Of a stretch of DNA of 64,000 nt, positions 1-7,728 are shown piece by piece. A program made the translations under genes and the position numbers. Location: positions 186,001-250,000 of the forward strand of contig JANSXZ010000002.1 in NCBI GenBank assembly GCA_024742705.1. The letters run 5' to 3'. This DNA is from Paracoccaceae bacterium (GTDB lineage Bacteria > Pseudomonadota > Alphaproteobacteria > Rhodobacterales > Rhodobacteraceae). The notes beneath the pieces were generated by a model. The model saw nothing but the letters and a program-made list of their open reading frames with translations. It ran no database searches and was not told the DNA's origin. The first letter of the stretch is position 1; every line of letters starts with the position of its first letter.

Positions 1-639
1 CCGCGCGCGCGGCCCGCCCTGTATCCACAGATTGCCGAACCGCTTGTTGCGCTTGATCGTGTAGTTGCCGCTGTCGAACCACCGCGCGATCTCGAACGGA
101 TCCTGGCCTTCGGTATAGGGCTGCGCGCCGATGCGGCCCTTGGGGTACATGTCCAGAAGCATGGCCCCGAAGCTTTTGATCGACGACGCGTCCAGCCAAT
201 CGGTCAACGCCGGCAACGGCCGGGTATCGCAAAACGGATAGACCAGGAATTCATCCGGGTCGACCACCAGCGCCCAGTGGCCGTGAGCATATGTGTTCTG
301 CAATCCGTTCAGCCAATCGACACCGTAGCGGGCGCGCTTGTAGCTGTGCGCTGTGTGCCAGACCGATACATCGGGCTGAACCTCAAGGTATTCCCGCCCG
401 CCATCGTCGCTGTCGTTGTCGACGATCAGGAAATGCGCGACACCCATCCGGCGGTAGTAATCCAGAAAAAACGGCAGCCGCACCCTTTCGTTGCGAAGAG
501 TGGAAAACAACAGGATGTCGCCCGCGCCGATCTGCGCCGTTCGGTCGCGCAGCAGGCGCAGTTCGCGCCTTTTTCTCCAGGCGCGCAGACGAAAGCGCTT
601 GCGCTGAAGCCTCAGGCGATACGACTGCCAAACGCCCAA
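1..639 (-). CDS. Glycosyltransferase family 2-like protein, C-terminally cut by the window edge
   Basis: A minus-strand frame is open from a TTG start at 637-639 to base 1, so 213 codons are seen and the C-terminus is missing. The TTG is preceded by a good AGGAAGG ribosome site about 7 nt upstream; no ATG fits. After a basic N-terminus rich in Arg come ILLFSTLRNERVRLPFFLDYY and FLIVDNDSDDG, then WALVVDPDEFLVYP. This is the pattern of the Glyco_tranf_2_4 type of family 2 enzyme, where D-x-D-E coordinates the sugar nucleotide. It lies 37 nt downstream of the GT4 gene in the same polysaccharide cluster and is probably co-transcribed with it. The donor and acceptor sugars cannot be told. Confidence 0.8.
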   Translation of the reverse strand, partial: MGVWQSYRLRLQRKRFRLRAWRKRRELRLLRDRTAQIGAGDILLFSTLRNERVRLPFFLDYYRRMGVAHFLIVDNDSDDGGREYLEVQPDVSVWHTAHSYKRARYGVDWLNGLQNTYAHGHWALVVDPDEFLVYPFCDTRPLPALTDWLDASSIKSFGAMLLDMYPKGRIGAQPYTEGQDPFEIARWFDSGNYTIKRNKRFGNLWIQGGPRAR

Positions 640-676
640 ATACCGGCCCCTTCCTGTAATCGCGACCTGGCCGTTA

Positions 677-1933
677 TCAGACCCGGCTCAAGACGGTGTT
701 AAAATGATCCTGCCACGCGGGCGCGGCGAAATCACGGCTGGTTTGTGGATCCTGCCCGGACCTGGCGGCATGTGTCAGCCGCTCGATACTGTTGCGCCAT
801 TGATAACGGTCTGTTTCTGATGCGTAAACGGGAATGTCACCCAGAACCTCGCGCAGCGCGGGCAGTGGCGTTGCGACAACCGGAACGCCCAGCGCCGCCG
901 CCTCTACCGGCGGCAGGCCAAAGCCTTCGGCGATGCTGGGAAACAGCAGGCCGGCCGACCCGGCCAGAAGCGCGGCCAGCGTGGCATCGTCGAGATCGTT
1001 GAACTCATGCACCGGGCCGCCGGAGGGCAAGGCATCCAGCCGCGCGAACACCGCCGCGTTTGACCAGCCCCGCGCGCCGCAGATCACCAGCCGGGGCATG
1101 GTTTCGGCGCTGTGACTGCGCGCCATGTCTTCCCAAAGATCCAGCAAAAGCGCGTGGTTCTTGCGCGGCTCGATGGTGCCGATGGCCATGAAATAGGGCC
1201 GCGGGATCGCCAAACCGGCAGGCAATGGGCCCGGCACCGCGACATCCACACCCAGATGCGCGACGATACCGTCGGGGCGGCGGCCCCATCGGTCGAAATG
1301 GCGCTGCGCGGTCTGCCGCGAATGTTCCGAGTTGTAGATCACCAGATCGGCCCGGCGGCCCACGCGCTGCATCCGCGCGGCGAAAACCCGGGGCGTGCCG
1401 GGGCGCTGGAACTGGGGATAGTCCAGAGGGATCACATCGTGCACCAGAACCGCGATCCGGCCTCCGGCGGATTTGATGGCGATCAGGGTCTGGTCCGTCA
1501 GGTTGCTGTGCCCGGTGTTGAGATACCAGAACCCTGGCCCGAGATGTGCCCGCAACATGCGCGCCAGACCGCGCGGCAGGCACCTGGCCCGCGCCGCACG
1601 CCGCAGATCGGTCTCTGCGCGCGCCTGCATGGGCGATTTGCGCCGGGACAGACGCGACAGCAGGCCCGCAGGGCCCCACGCGGCGGCGCCGGTCAGCTGC
1701 GGGCGCACCGCCTGCAACCCCTCCCGATCGATCAGAAGATACCCCAGCGATGTCCGCACAAGGCCAAAGACCGGGTTCGGATGGTCCAGAAGATGCGTCA
1801 GATAGGCCTGTTCGACACGGTCGACACCGGTGGCCACACGGCCCGCGCGGCTGACCAGGCGGGTCAGATCCAACAGCCGCGGCGGGAGCGGATTATTTGT
1901 CGTAATGTCCAGTTTGGTGCCACCGCCATGCAT
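677..1933 (-). CDS. Glycosyltransferase family 4 (GT-B fold)
   Basis: This 418-aa cytoplasmic enzyme probably transfers a sugar from a nucleotide sugar during surface polysaccharide assembly. The C-terminal half carries the GT4 signature: FMAIGTIEPRKNH for the donor-binding loop, then EGFGLPPVEAAALGVPVV with the E-x7-E motif. The N-terminal half, beginning LDLTRLVSRAGRVATGVDRVE, is less conserved. The ATG at 1933 overlaps the end of galE by 41 nt and has no strong ribosome site, so translation may depend on coupling to galE or the true start may lie inside the overlap. It sits between galE and another glycosyltransferase in one transcription direction. The substrate is unknown. Confidence 0.85.
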   Translation of the reverse strand: MHGGGTKLDITTNNPLPPRLLDLTRLVSRAGRVATGVDRVEQAYLTHLLDHPNPVFGLVRTSLGYLLIDREGLQAVRPQLTGAAAWGPAGLLSRLSRRKSPMQARAETDLRRAARARCLPRGLARMLRAHLGPGFWYLNTGHSNLTDQTLIAIKSAGGRIAVLVHDVIPLDYPQFQRPGTPRVFAARMQRVGRRADLVIYNSEHSRQTAQRHFDRWGRRPDGIVAHLGVDVAVPGPLPAGLAIPRPYFMAIGTIEPRKNHALLLDLWEDMARSHSAETMPRLVICGARGWSNAAVFARLDALPSGGPVHEFNDLDDATLAALLAGSAGLLFPSIAEGFGLPPVEAAALGVPVVATPLPALREVLGDIPVYASETDRYQWRNSIERLTHAARSGQDPQTSRDFAAPAWQDHFNTVLSRV

Positions 1934-2879
1934 CTGCGATCATTGTGCCCAGATCCGACCGGGTGGGGCGCCACCCCAGTTCTTCCGCGGCGCGCACCGA
2001 TCCCGAAACCAGCTTCGTGCAATCGCCGGCGCGGCGTGGCCCGATCTGAAAGGGCACCTCGCGGTTGGTGACGCTGCGCGAATGGTCGATCACCTCGCGC
2101 ACGGAAAACCCGCTGCCGGTGCCAAGGTTGAAAACCCGGCTGCCCTTGCCCTCCTGCAACCAGAGCAGGCCCAGAACATGCGCATCGACCAGATCGCAGA
2201 CATGCACATAATCGCGGATGCAGGTGCCGTCGGGCGTGTCGTAATCGGTGCCGAACACCGTCAGCGCCTCGCGCTTGCCTTCGATCGCGTCCAGCATCAG
2301 CGGAACCAGGTGTGTCTCGGGGCGGTGGAATTCACCCACCTCACCGTCGGGATCGGCACCGGCCACGTTGAAATAGCGAAAGATCACCGATTGCAGGCCC
2401 GCCGCGTACTCGAAGTCGCGCAGCATGTCCTCGATCGCGCGCTTTGACGCGCCGTATGAATTCAGAGGTGCCTGGACGCTGTGTTCGTCCAGAACTACGT
2501 TGTCCTGATCGCCGTAGGTTGCGCAGGTGGAGGAAAAGACGAACTGCAAACAACCGGCGTTAACCGCCGCCTCGATCAGGTTCAGCGATCCGGTGACATT
2601 GTTGCGCCAGTATCGCCCCGGCTCGGTCATCGCCTCGCCCACCTGGCTGAGCGCGGCGAAATGCATTACCGCGACCGGGCGATAGGCTTCGAAAACCGCG
2701 TCCAGCCGCGCGCGGTCCAGCAGATCGCCCTCTTCCGCGGGGCCGAATTTCACGGCGTCCTTCCAGCCGGTGGCGAAATTGTCATATGTGACGGGTACGA
2801 AACCCTCTGCCTTCAATGCCTTGCATGCGTGCGACCCGATGTATCCCGCGCCACCCGTAACCAGAATGTTCCGCACCAT
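1893..2879 (-). CDS. galE: UDP-glucose 4-epimerase
   Basis: The 328-aa extended short-chain dehydrogenase interconverts UDP-glucose and UDP-galactose with bound NAD, feeding galactose into surface glycans. The Rossmann GxxGxxG motif is at residues 9-15 (GGAGYIG), the catalytic triad elements are the SST around 116-118 and the YGASK tyrosine and lysine at 142 and 146, and length is typical. The start MVRNILVTGG at 2879 is chosen because a 70-residue upstream extension in the same frame overlaps galU and is not epimerase-like. It follows galU by 13 nt, so galU and galE form a UDP-sugar supply pair for the adjacent glycosyltransferases. Confidence 0.95.
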   Translation of the reverse strand: MVRNILVTGGAGYIGSHACKALKAEGFVPVTYDNFATGWKDAVKFGPAEEGDLLDRARLDAVFEAYRPVAVMHFAALSQVGEAMTEPGRYWRNNVTGSLNLIEAAVNAGCLQFVFSSTCATYGDQDNVVLDEHSVQAPLNSYGASKRAIEDMLRDFEYAAGLQSVIFRYFNVAGADPDGEVGEFHRPETHLVPLMLDAIEGKREALTVFGTDYDTPDGTCIRDYVHVCDLVDAHVLGLLWLQEGKGSRVFNLGTGSGFSVREVIDHSRSVTNREVPFQIGPRRAGDCTKLVSGSVRAAEELGWRPTRSDLGTMIADAWRWHQTGHYDK

Positions 2880-2892
2880 TATGCCCTTCGAC

Positions 2893-3789
2893 CTATTGCG
2901 CCGCCTTGTCGATATGCTTGATCTCGCTGAGATAGCGCGACAGGTCGTCCCGCAGATCGTCGCGTGCCAGCGCAAAGGCGACGGTTGCCTGAAGGAACCC
3001 CGCCTTTGATCCGCAATCGAAACGCTGCCCCCGGAAACGATAGCCGAAGACGCCGCGCCCTTCCTTGCCGATTTCCTCGGCGATGGCATCTGTCAGCTGG
3101 ATTTCACCGCCGGCGCCTTTCTTCTTGTGGTTCAGGTTGTTCAGCACAGAGGGATTCAGGATGTAGCGCCCGATCACCGCCAGGTTGGAAGGCGATTCGT
3201 CGGGCTTGGGCTTTTCGACCATGTCCTTGACCTCGACGATCGAGCCCATGTCGCGCGACACGTCCAGCATCCCGTAGGACGATGATTTCTCGGGCAGAAC
3301 CTCCATCGCGGCAACCATGCTGCCGCCGGTTTCCTCGTAGGCTTCGACCATCTGTTGCAGGCAAGGCGTTTCGGCCGCGATCACATCGTCGGGCAGCATG
3401 ACGGCAAAGGGTTCGTTGCCGATCAGACGCCGCGCGCACCACACCGCATGGCCCAGGCCCAAAGCCTTGTGCTGACGGATGTAGGCAATCGCGCCGCTTT
3501 CCATGTAGGTATCCTTGAGGACGTTCAGGAGGTCGGTCTTGCCCTTCGCCTCGAGTTCTGCCTCAAGCGTCGGCGCGTGGTCAAAATAATCCTCGAGAGC
3601 GCCCTTGCCGCGCGATGTCACGAAAATGAATTCCTTGATGCCGGCGGCACGCGCCTCGTCGATGGCGTATTGCACCAAGGGCCGGTCAACCAGGGTCATG
3701 ATTTCCTTTGGCACCGATTTCGTTGCCGGAAGAAAGCGTGTACCGAGGCCCGCTACCGGGAAAATTGCCTTGGTGACCTTCTTACGCAT
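2893..3789 (-). CDS. galU: UTP-glucose-1-phosphate uridylyltransferase
   Basis: GalU makes UDP-glucose from UTP and glucose-1-phosphate, the precursor for galE and many glycosyltransferases. The 298-aa protein has the nucleotidyltransferase signature GLGTRFLPATKSVPKE at residues 14-29, the LPDD motif in the middle (FAVMLPDDVI), and EIQLTDAI plus FDCGSKAGFL near the C-terminus, all as in bacterial GalU. The ATG is preceded by GGAG at good spacing. A 118-nt gap separates it from the upstream glycosyltransferase. A CTGACC/TATGGG pair with 17-nt spacing in that gap could be a weak promoter, but this is uncertain. Confidence 0.96.
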   Translation of the reverse strand: MRKKVTKAIFPVAGLGTRFLPATKSVPKEIMTLVDRPLVQYAIDEARAAGIKEFIFVTSRGKGALEDYFDHAPTLEAELEAKGKTDLLNVLKDTYMESGAIAYIRQHKALGLGHAVWCARRLIGNEPFAVMLPDDVIAAETPCLQQMVEAYEETGGSMVAAMEVLPEKSSSYGMLDVSRDMGSIVEVKDMVEKPKPDESPSNLAVIGRYILNPSVLNNLNHKKKGAGGEIQLTDAIAEEIGKEGRGVFGYRFRGQRFDCGSKAGFLQATVAFALARDDLRDDLSRYLSEIKHIDKAAQ

Positions 3790-3907
3790 CGTATTCTCCG
3801 ATCAAAGTTCTCTTGGTTGCTATCCTGTGCATGTCCCTACCCATAAAAAGTGACGAATGCATGGTCAGTTTTGGAACTTGACCTGCTTATCACGCGGGAT
3901 TCATCTT

Positions 3908-5164
3908 TCATTCAGGCCCGCCCCTCGGGATCGGCGGGATTTCGCGCAATTCCGACGTCAGCATGGTTTCGCGACGGACCCGGCTGGCAAACCGCCAGAA
4001 TCGCACAAGGGGATCGGTGCGCAGGCTTTTACCAAACAGGCCGCCGCGTTGCACCCAGAAGCCTTCGGGCTGAAACACGCGGATATGATACCGGGTATCC
4101 GGTGAAAACAGCAACACCGTGACAACATGGCCCTTTGCCGTCAGGTCGCGGGCCTGCGCGCGCAGACGATCGCGCGACCAGATGCGGCCAGCCAGAACAC
4201 GATGCGGCGCGCGGCTGCGCAGCGGCATCGGCCGCAGCCCCTCGGCGGCGCGCGTCAGCGCCGGCATCAGCGATGCCGAGCGCGCCAGACCGGCGGCGTG
4301 CCCCTCGCGCAGCGATGCCATCAGCCGGCGCACGTCGCGCGGCTCGAGCCGCCCGGCGATCATATGGCCCAGCGCCCTGCGCCTTTCGGATTGCGTGACA
4401 GCCTGCATCGCCGCATCGCGCCGGTCGGCCGGGCAATGCTTGCGCAGGAACACCGCCCAGCTGGCACCGATCTGGAACAGGTCGCGCGGCACCCGGCGCG
4501 CGGTGCGCGTGGCGCTGGCGGCATATCCGTGGTGCACCATGGCACGCGGCACCAGGGCGGTCTTGCACCCGGCATCGGCCAGCCGCAGGTTCAGATCGGT
4601 TTCGTCATGGAAGTAATGGAAATTGAGATCGAATCCGCCCATCTCGGCCAGAATCGTACGGCGCACCGCCATGTTGGTGCCTTCAGTCTTGATCGCGCGG
4701 TCGGGCGTCGGGGTCAGAACTACGGGCGCATCCGAGACCAGCTTCAGCCCATGCGCCTGGCCGTCGCGGCCCACCCACCGCGCACCCCATTGCAGCGAAA
4801 ACCCGTTGCGGCCAAGAACATGCCCCCCGGCGCAGGCCACGTCGGCCTCGGCGAAAGGCGCGGCAAGGTGGCTCAGCCAGGTCGGTTCGGGCACCGCGTC
4901 ATCGTCGATGAAGGCAATGATTTCACCGGCGGCCCGCGCCACGCCGGCATTGCGCGCCGCCGAGATGTTGGGCTGATCGAAGGGCACCAGCTTGATCTCG
5001 TCGGCGAAGGCCAGGCGCCCGACCGCCGCGCAGCCTTGCGGATCGGCGACCACCACGATCTCGAAAGGGGCATAGGCGACCCGTGCAATCCCGGCCAGAC
5101 ACGTCGTCAGACGGTCGGGCCTGCCCCGGCTGACGACGATCACGCTGACCGAAGGGGGCTGCAT
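3908..5164 (-). CDS. Glycosyltransferase family 2
   Basis: This 418-aa enzyme has a GT-A fold at the N-terminus: SVSVIVVSRGRPDRL at 5-19, ISAARNAGVARAAGE near 67-81 and the metal-binding DDD at 87-89 followed by VPEPTWL. The central segment FNFHYFHDETDLNLRL-like (around D/E-T-D) is the usual ED/ETDL motif of GT2 enzymes. The C-terminal 150 residues are basic and not recognised. It begins 6 nt before the end of the cysQ gene's intergenic stretch and runs in the same direction as galU-galE, which suggests a polysaccharide cluster. The acceptor is unknown. Confidence 0.85.
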   Translation of the reverse strand: MQPPSVSVIVVSRGRPDRLTTCLAGIARVAYAPFEIVVVADPQGCAAVGRLAFADEIKLVPFDQPNISAARNAGVARAAGEIIAFIDDDAVPEPTWLSHLAAPFAEADVACAGGHVLGRNGFSLQWGARWVGRDGQAHGLKLVSDAPVVLTPTPDRAIKTEGTNMAVRRTILAEMGGFDLNFHYFHDETDLNLRLADAGCKTALVPRAMVHHGYAASATRTARRVPRDLFQIGASWAVFLRKHCPADRRDAAMQAVTQSERRRALGHMIAGRLEPRDVRRLMASLREGHAAGLARSASLMPALTRAAEGLRPMPLRSRAPHRVLAGRIWSRDRLRAQARDLTAKGHVVTVLLFSPDTRYHIRVFQPEGFWVQRGGLFGKSLRTDPLVRFWRFASRVRRETMLTSELREIPPIPRGGPE

Positions 5165-5170
5165 CGCCTG

Positions 5171-5968
5171 TCAGGCGGGTTTCAGATCGACGCCCGGCGC
5201 GCAGGCGATGAAGAACGGGTTGGCATAGCCCGGTTTGCCGTAGGCCAGCGGGGTCAGATCGTCGAACCGCACCACCCGGCCGCCGGCCCCGATCAGCACC
5301 GCGTGGCCTGCCGCCGTGTCCCATTCCATCGTCCGGCCCAGGCGCGGATACAGATCCGCCTCGCCGGTGGCGATCAGGCAGAACTTGAGAGACGATCCCG
5401 CGCTGGTCATGTCGCGCACGGCGTATCGGGCGATATAGTCATCGGTGGCCTGATCACGGTGCGACTTGCTGGCCACCACCATCAAGGCGGCATTGTCGGG
5501 CTGCGACACCGCGATCGGCTGGGTGGGTCCGGGCGTTTCAAGATCGAAATCGCCGGTTTCCTCGACGGTGGTTCCATCGGGGCGGGTCCAGAACATCCGG
5601 TTGCGCGCGGGCGCATAGACCACGCCGCGCGTCGGAACACCCTTTTCCACAAGCGCGATGTTGACGGTGAAATCGCCCCGGCGATTTATGAACTCCTTGG
5701 TTCCGTCCAGCGGATCGACGATCAGAAATGTATCGCCCGTGGCGGCGTGGCTTTCAGCCTGCTCTTCGGTCACCAGCATCACATCGGGAAAGGCCGCGCG
5801 CAGCCCGCGCGAAATCAGCGCGTCGGCGGCTTCGTCGGCGGCTGTTACCGGGCTTTCGTCAGACTTCACCTTCACGCCGAAATCGTCGGAATTGTAAATC
5901 TCCATGATCCGCGCGCCCGCCTCGATGGCCAGCTTGCGTATCACCGGAATTAAATGGTCATATGTCAC
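5171..5968 (-). CDS. cysQ: 3'(2'),5'-bisphosphate nucleotidase (CysQ family)
   Basis: An inositol monophosphatase-fold enzyme that removes the 3'-phosphate of PAP or PAPS. The start is taken at the GTG at 5968 (MTYDHLIPVI), with AGGCG just upstream; the frame extends further but that extension overlaps the divergent permease leader. The 265 aa match CysQ length. Visible motifs: KSDESPVTAAD at 35-45, EE at 68-69, the metal-binding DPLDGT at 85-90, and EWDTAAGHAVL near residue 210. In Rhodobacteraceae it may serve sulfate assimilation or sulfonated glycans; its place beside glycosyltransferases is suggestive but not proof. Confidence 0.88.
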   Translation of the reverse strand: MTYDHLIPVIRKLAIEAGARIMEIYNSDDFGVKVKSDESPVTAADEAADALISRGLRAAFPDVMLVTEEQAESHAATGDTFLIVDPLDGTKEFINRRGDFTVNIALVEKGVPTRGVVYAPARNRMFWTRPDGTTVEETGDFDLETPGPTQPIAVSQPDNAALMVVASKSHRDQATDDYIARYAVRDMTSAGSSLKFCLIATGEADLYPRLGRTMEWDTAAGHAVLIGAGGRVVRFDDLTPLAYGKPGYANPFFIACAPGVDLKPA

Positions 5969-6096
5969 GAAATCGCCTGTTTTCTGATGTTTGTTGAAAT
6001 CGTCAGCGCCCGCGACTATGGTTGAGCGTCGACCGAACATCAAGCCGCCCGTGCCACGCTGGCCACCCTATTCGGAACACACGGAACACCGCGCCC

Positions 6097-6918
6097 ATGT
6101 TTCAGACCGCAAGGCCAAAGTCCGGCTTCGCCACCGCGCTGGCGCTGTTCGAACTGATCTATCATTCGATCGTGCGCAGCGTGCGCAAATCGCACGGAAA
6201 CGCCTTCATGGCGATCGGCACGAACATGCTTCAGGTGATCATTTTCGTCCTTGCCTTCTATGTGATGTTCTCGGTTCTGGGGCTGCGCGGGGCGGCGGTG
6301 CGCGGCGATTTCCTGATCTACATCATGACCGGCATCTTCCTGTACATGACGCACGTCAAGACGTTGTCGGCGGTCGCCGGGTCGGAAGGTCCGTCCAGTC
6401 CGATGATGAAACACGCACCGATGAACACCATCATCGCCATCGCCTCGGCGGCGCTGGGCGCGCTTTACATCCAGGTGCTGTCGCTGTTCGTGATCCTGTT
6501 CGGCTACCATGTCGCCTTCACCCCCGTCGAGATCGACGACCCGGTCGGCGCTTTCGGAATGGTGATGATTGCCTGGTTCACCGGGCTGGCGCTGGGGCTG
6601 GTGCTGCTGGCGTTGAAGCCGTGGTTTCCGACCGGCGTGAACGTGTTCACCCAGATCTATCAGCGCGCCAACATGATCGCCTCGGGCAAGATGTTCGTGG
6701 CGAATTCGCTGCCGGGCTTCATGCTGGCCATGTTCGACTGGAACCCGCTGTTTCATGTGATCGACCAGGCCCGCGGCTTTTCGTTCATCAACTACAATCC
6801 GCGCTACAGCGATTGGGAATATGCGCTTCTGGTCGGCGTCGTTCTGGTGGTGATCGGCATGATGGGCGAATTCTACACCCGCCGGAACACCTCGGCCAGC
6901 TGGTACGCCCGCCGCTAA
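6097..6918 (+). CDS. ABC-2 type polysaccharide export permease (KpsM/RkpT-like)
   Basis: A 273-aa inner-membrane protein with about six hydrophobic segments (around residues 38-58, 70-85, 105-130, 147-168, 215-235 and 245-262). The pattern fits the ABC-2 permease that moves capsule or O-polysaccharide across the inner membrane. The start MFQTARPK at 6097 is chosen because the residues before it are not membrane-protein-like. The partner ATPase (KpsT type) that normally sits next to it is absent: cysQ lies divergently upstream and alkB convergently downstream with a 4-nt overlap. Family assignment is good; the cargo is inferred from the neighbouring glycosyltransferases. Confidence 0.8.
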   Translation: MFQTARPKSGFATALALFELIYHSIVRSVRKSHGNAFMAIGTNMLQVIIFVLAFYVMFSVLGLRGAAVRGDFLIYIMTGIFLYMTHVKTLSAVAGSEGPSSPMMKHAPMNTIIAIASAALGALYIQVLSLFVILFGYHVAFTPVEIDDPVGAFGMVMIAWFTGLALGLVLLALKPWFPTGVNVFTQIYQRANMIASGKMFVANSLPGFMLAMFDWNPLFHVIDQARGFSFINYNPRYSDWEYALLVGVVLVVIGMMGEFYTRRNTSASWYARR

Positions 6919-7517
6919 TCCACCACGCGCAGCGTCAGGTTCAGGCGTCCGCCACGCGGCAGAAGGCGCGATGACCGGAAGCGGATCCGGTCGACCCCGT
7001 GGAAGATCAGCCGCGCGGCCCCCCCCATCACCACCGCATCGCCCGAACTCAGCCAGACCGATTCGGTCTTGCCCCCGCGGGTGGTGTTGCCGATGCGGAA
7101 AAGGCCGTCGTCCCCCAGCGAAACCGACACGACGGGATAGCCAAAGTCGGCCTCGTCCTTGTCCTGATGCAGACCCATGCGGGCACCTTCGCCATAGTAG
7201 TTGATCAGGCAGCAATCGGGTGGCCGGGTTTCGCCGGTCAGTTGCGACCAGATCCGCAGGACCGCGTCGGGGATTGCAGGCCATGCGCCGCCGGCCGGGT
7301 GCTGCGTGGCATAGCGATAACCCGCGCTGTCCGACACCCACCCATAGCGCCCCGCCGATGTCATGCGCACCGACATCGGTTTGCCCTGCGGCGTGACCGG
7401 CGAAAACAGTGGCGCGGCCTTCAGAACCGGGCGCAGCGCCTCGATCAGCCCGGCCTGCGCCGCCGCATCCAGATACCCCTTGTGCACAGCCACGTCCCGC
7501 ACGTCCAGACGGACCAT
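6915..7517 (-). CDS. alkB: AlkB-type DNA repair dioxygenase
   Basis: A 200-aa 2-oxoglutarate/Fe(II) dioxygenase that removes alkyl groups from 1-methyladenine and 3-methylcytosine. The iron ligands are visible as H117 and D119 (GLHQDKDE) and H173 (FHGVDR). The 2-oxoglutarate-binding arginine motif R191-x5-R197 (RLNLTLR) closes the protein, and NYYGEGARMG precedes the HxD as in E. coli AlkB. Its last 4 bases overlap the end of the convergent permease gene. No Ada-type regulator is nearby, so regulation as part of an adaptive response cannot be read from the sequence. Confidence 0.93.
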   Translation of the reverse strand: MVRLDVRDVAVHKGYLDAAAQAGLIEALRPVLKAAPLFSPVTPQGKPMSVRMTSAGRYGWVSDSAGYRYATQHPAGGAWPAIPDAVLRIWSQLTGETRPPDCCLINYYGEGARMGLHQDKDEADFGYPVVSVSLGDDGLFRIGNTTRGGKTESVWLSSGDAVVMGGAARLIFHGVDRIRFRSSRLLPRGGRLNLTLRVVD

Positions 7518-7591
7518 CGTCTAACCCCCTTCGCACCTTCGCAAAATGTCGGAAAATCTGCACCGAATTGGCCCGCCCGCCCCGACAGAAC

Positions 7592-7622
7592 GGTTGAAGC
7601 CCCCGAACGCTCTCCTTATATA
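7592..7622 (+). promoter_or_regulatory. Heat-shock (RpoH-type) promoter of dnaK
   Basis: GGTTGAAG (7592-7599) and CTTATATA (7615-7622), with 16 nt between TTGAA and CTTATATA, match the alphaproteobacterial RpoH pattern of a CTTG-like -35 element and a CYTATNT -10 element. The dnaK start is about 106 nt downstream, leaving a leader of roughly 100 nt. No CIRCE inverted repeat is seen here. Confidence 0.6.
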
Positions 7623-7728
7623 CGCCGGGACGCGAAGGTGCAGCACCTTTGCCACAACAGATCGGAACAGAGCGCCGCAACGGGTTCGCGTTTCGTGACA
7701 TCGCCTTGAGTTTAGAAGGGATCAAAAA

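Noticed and set aside
4127-5953. 608-codon open frame opposite the glycosyltransferase and cysQ
   Set aside because: A shadow of the two minus-strand genes, whose catalytic motifs are clear. It is rich in Arg, His and Gly, as shadow frames are.
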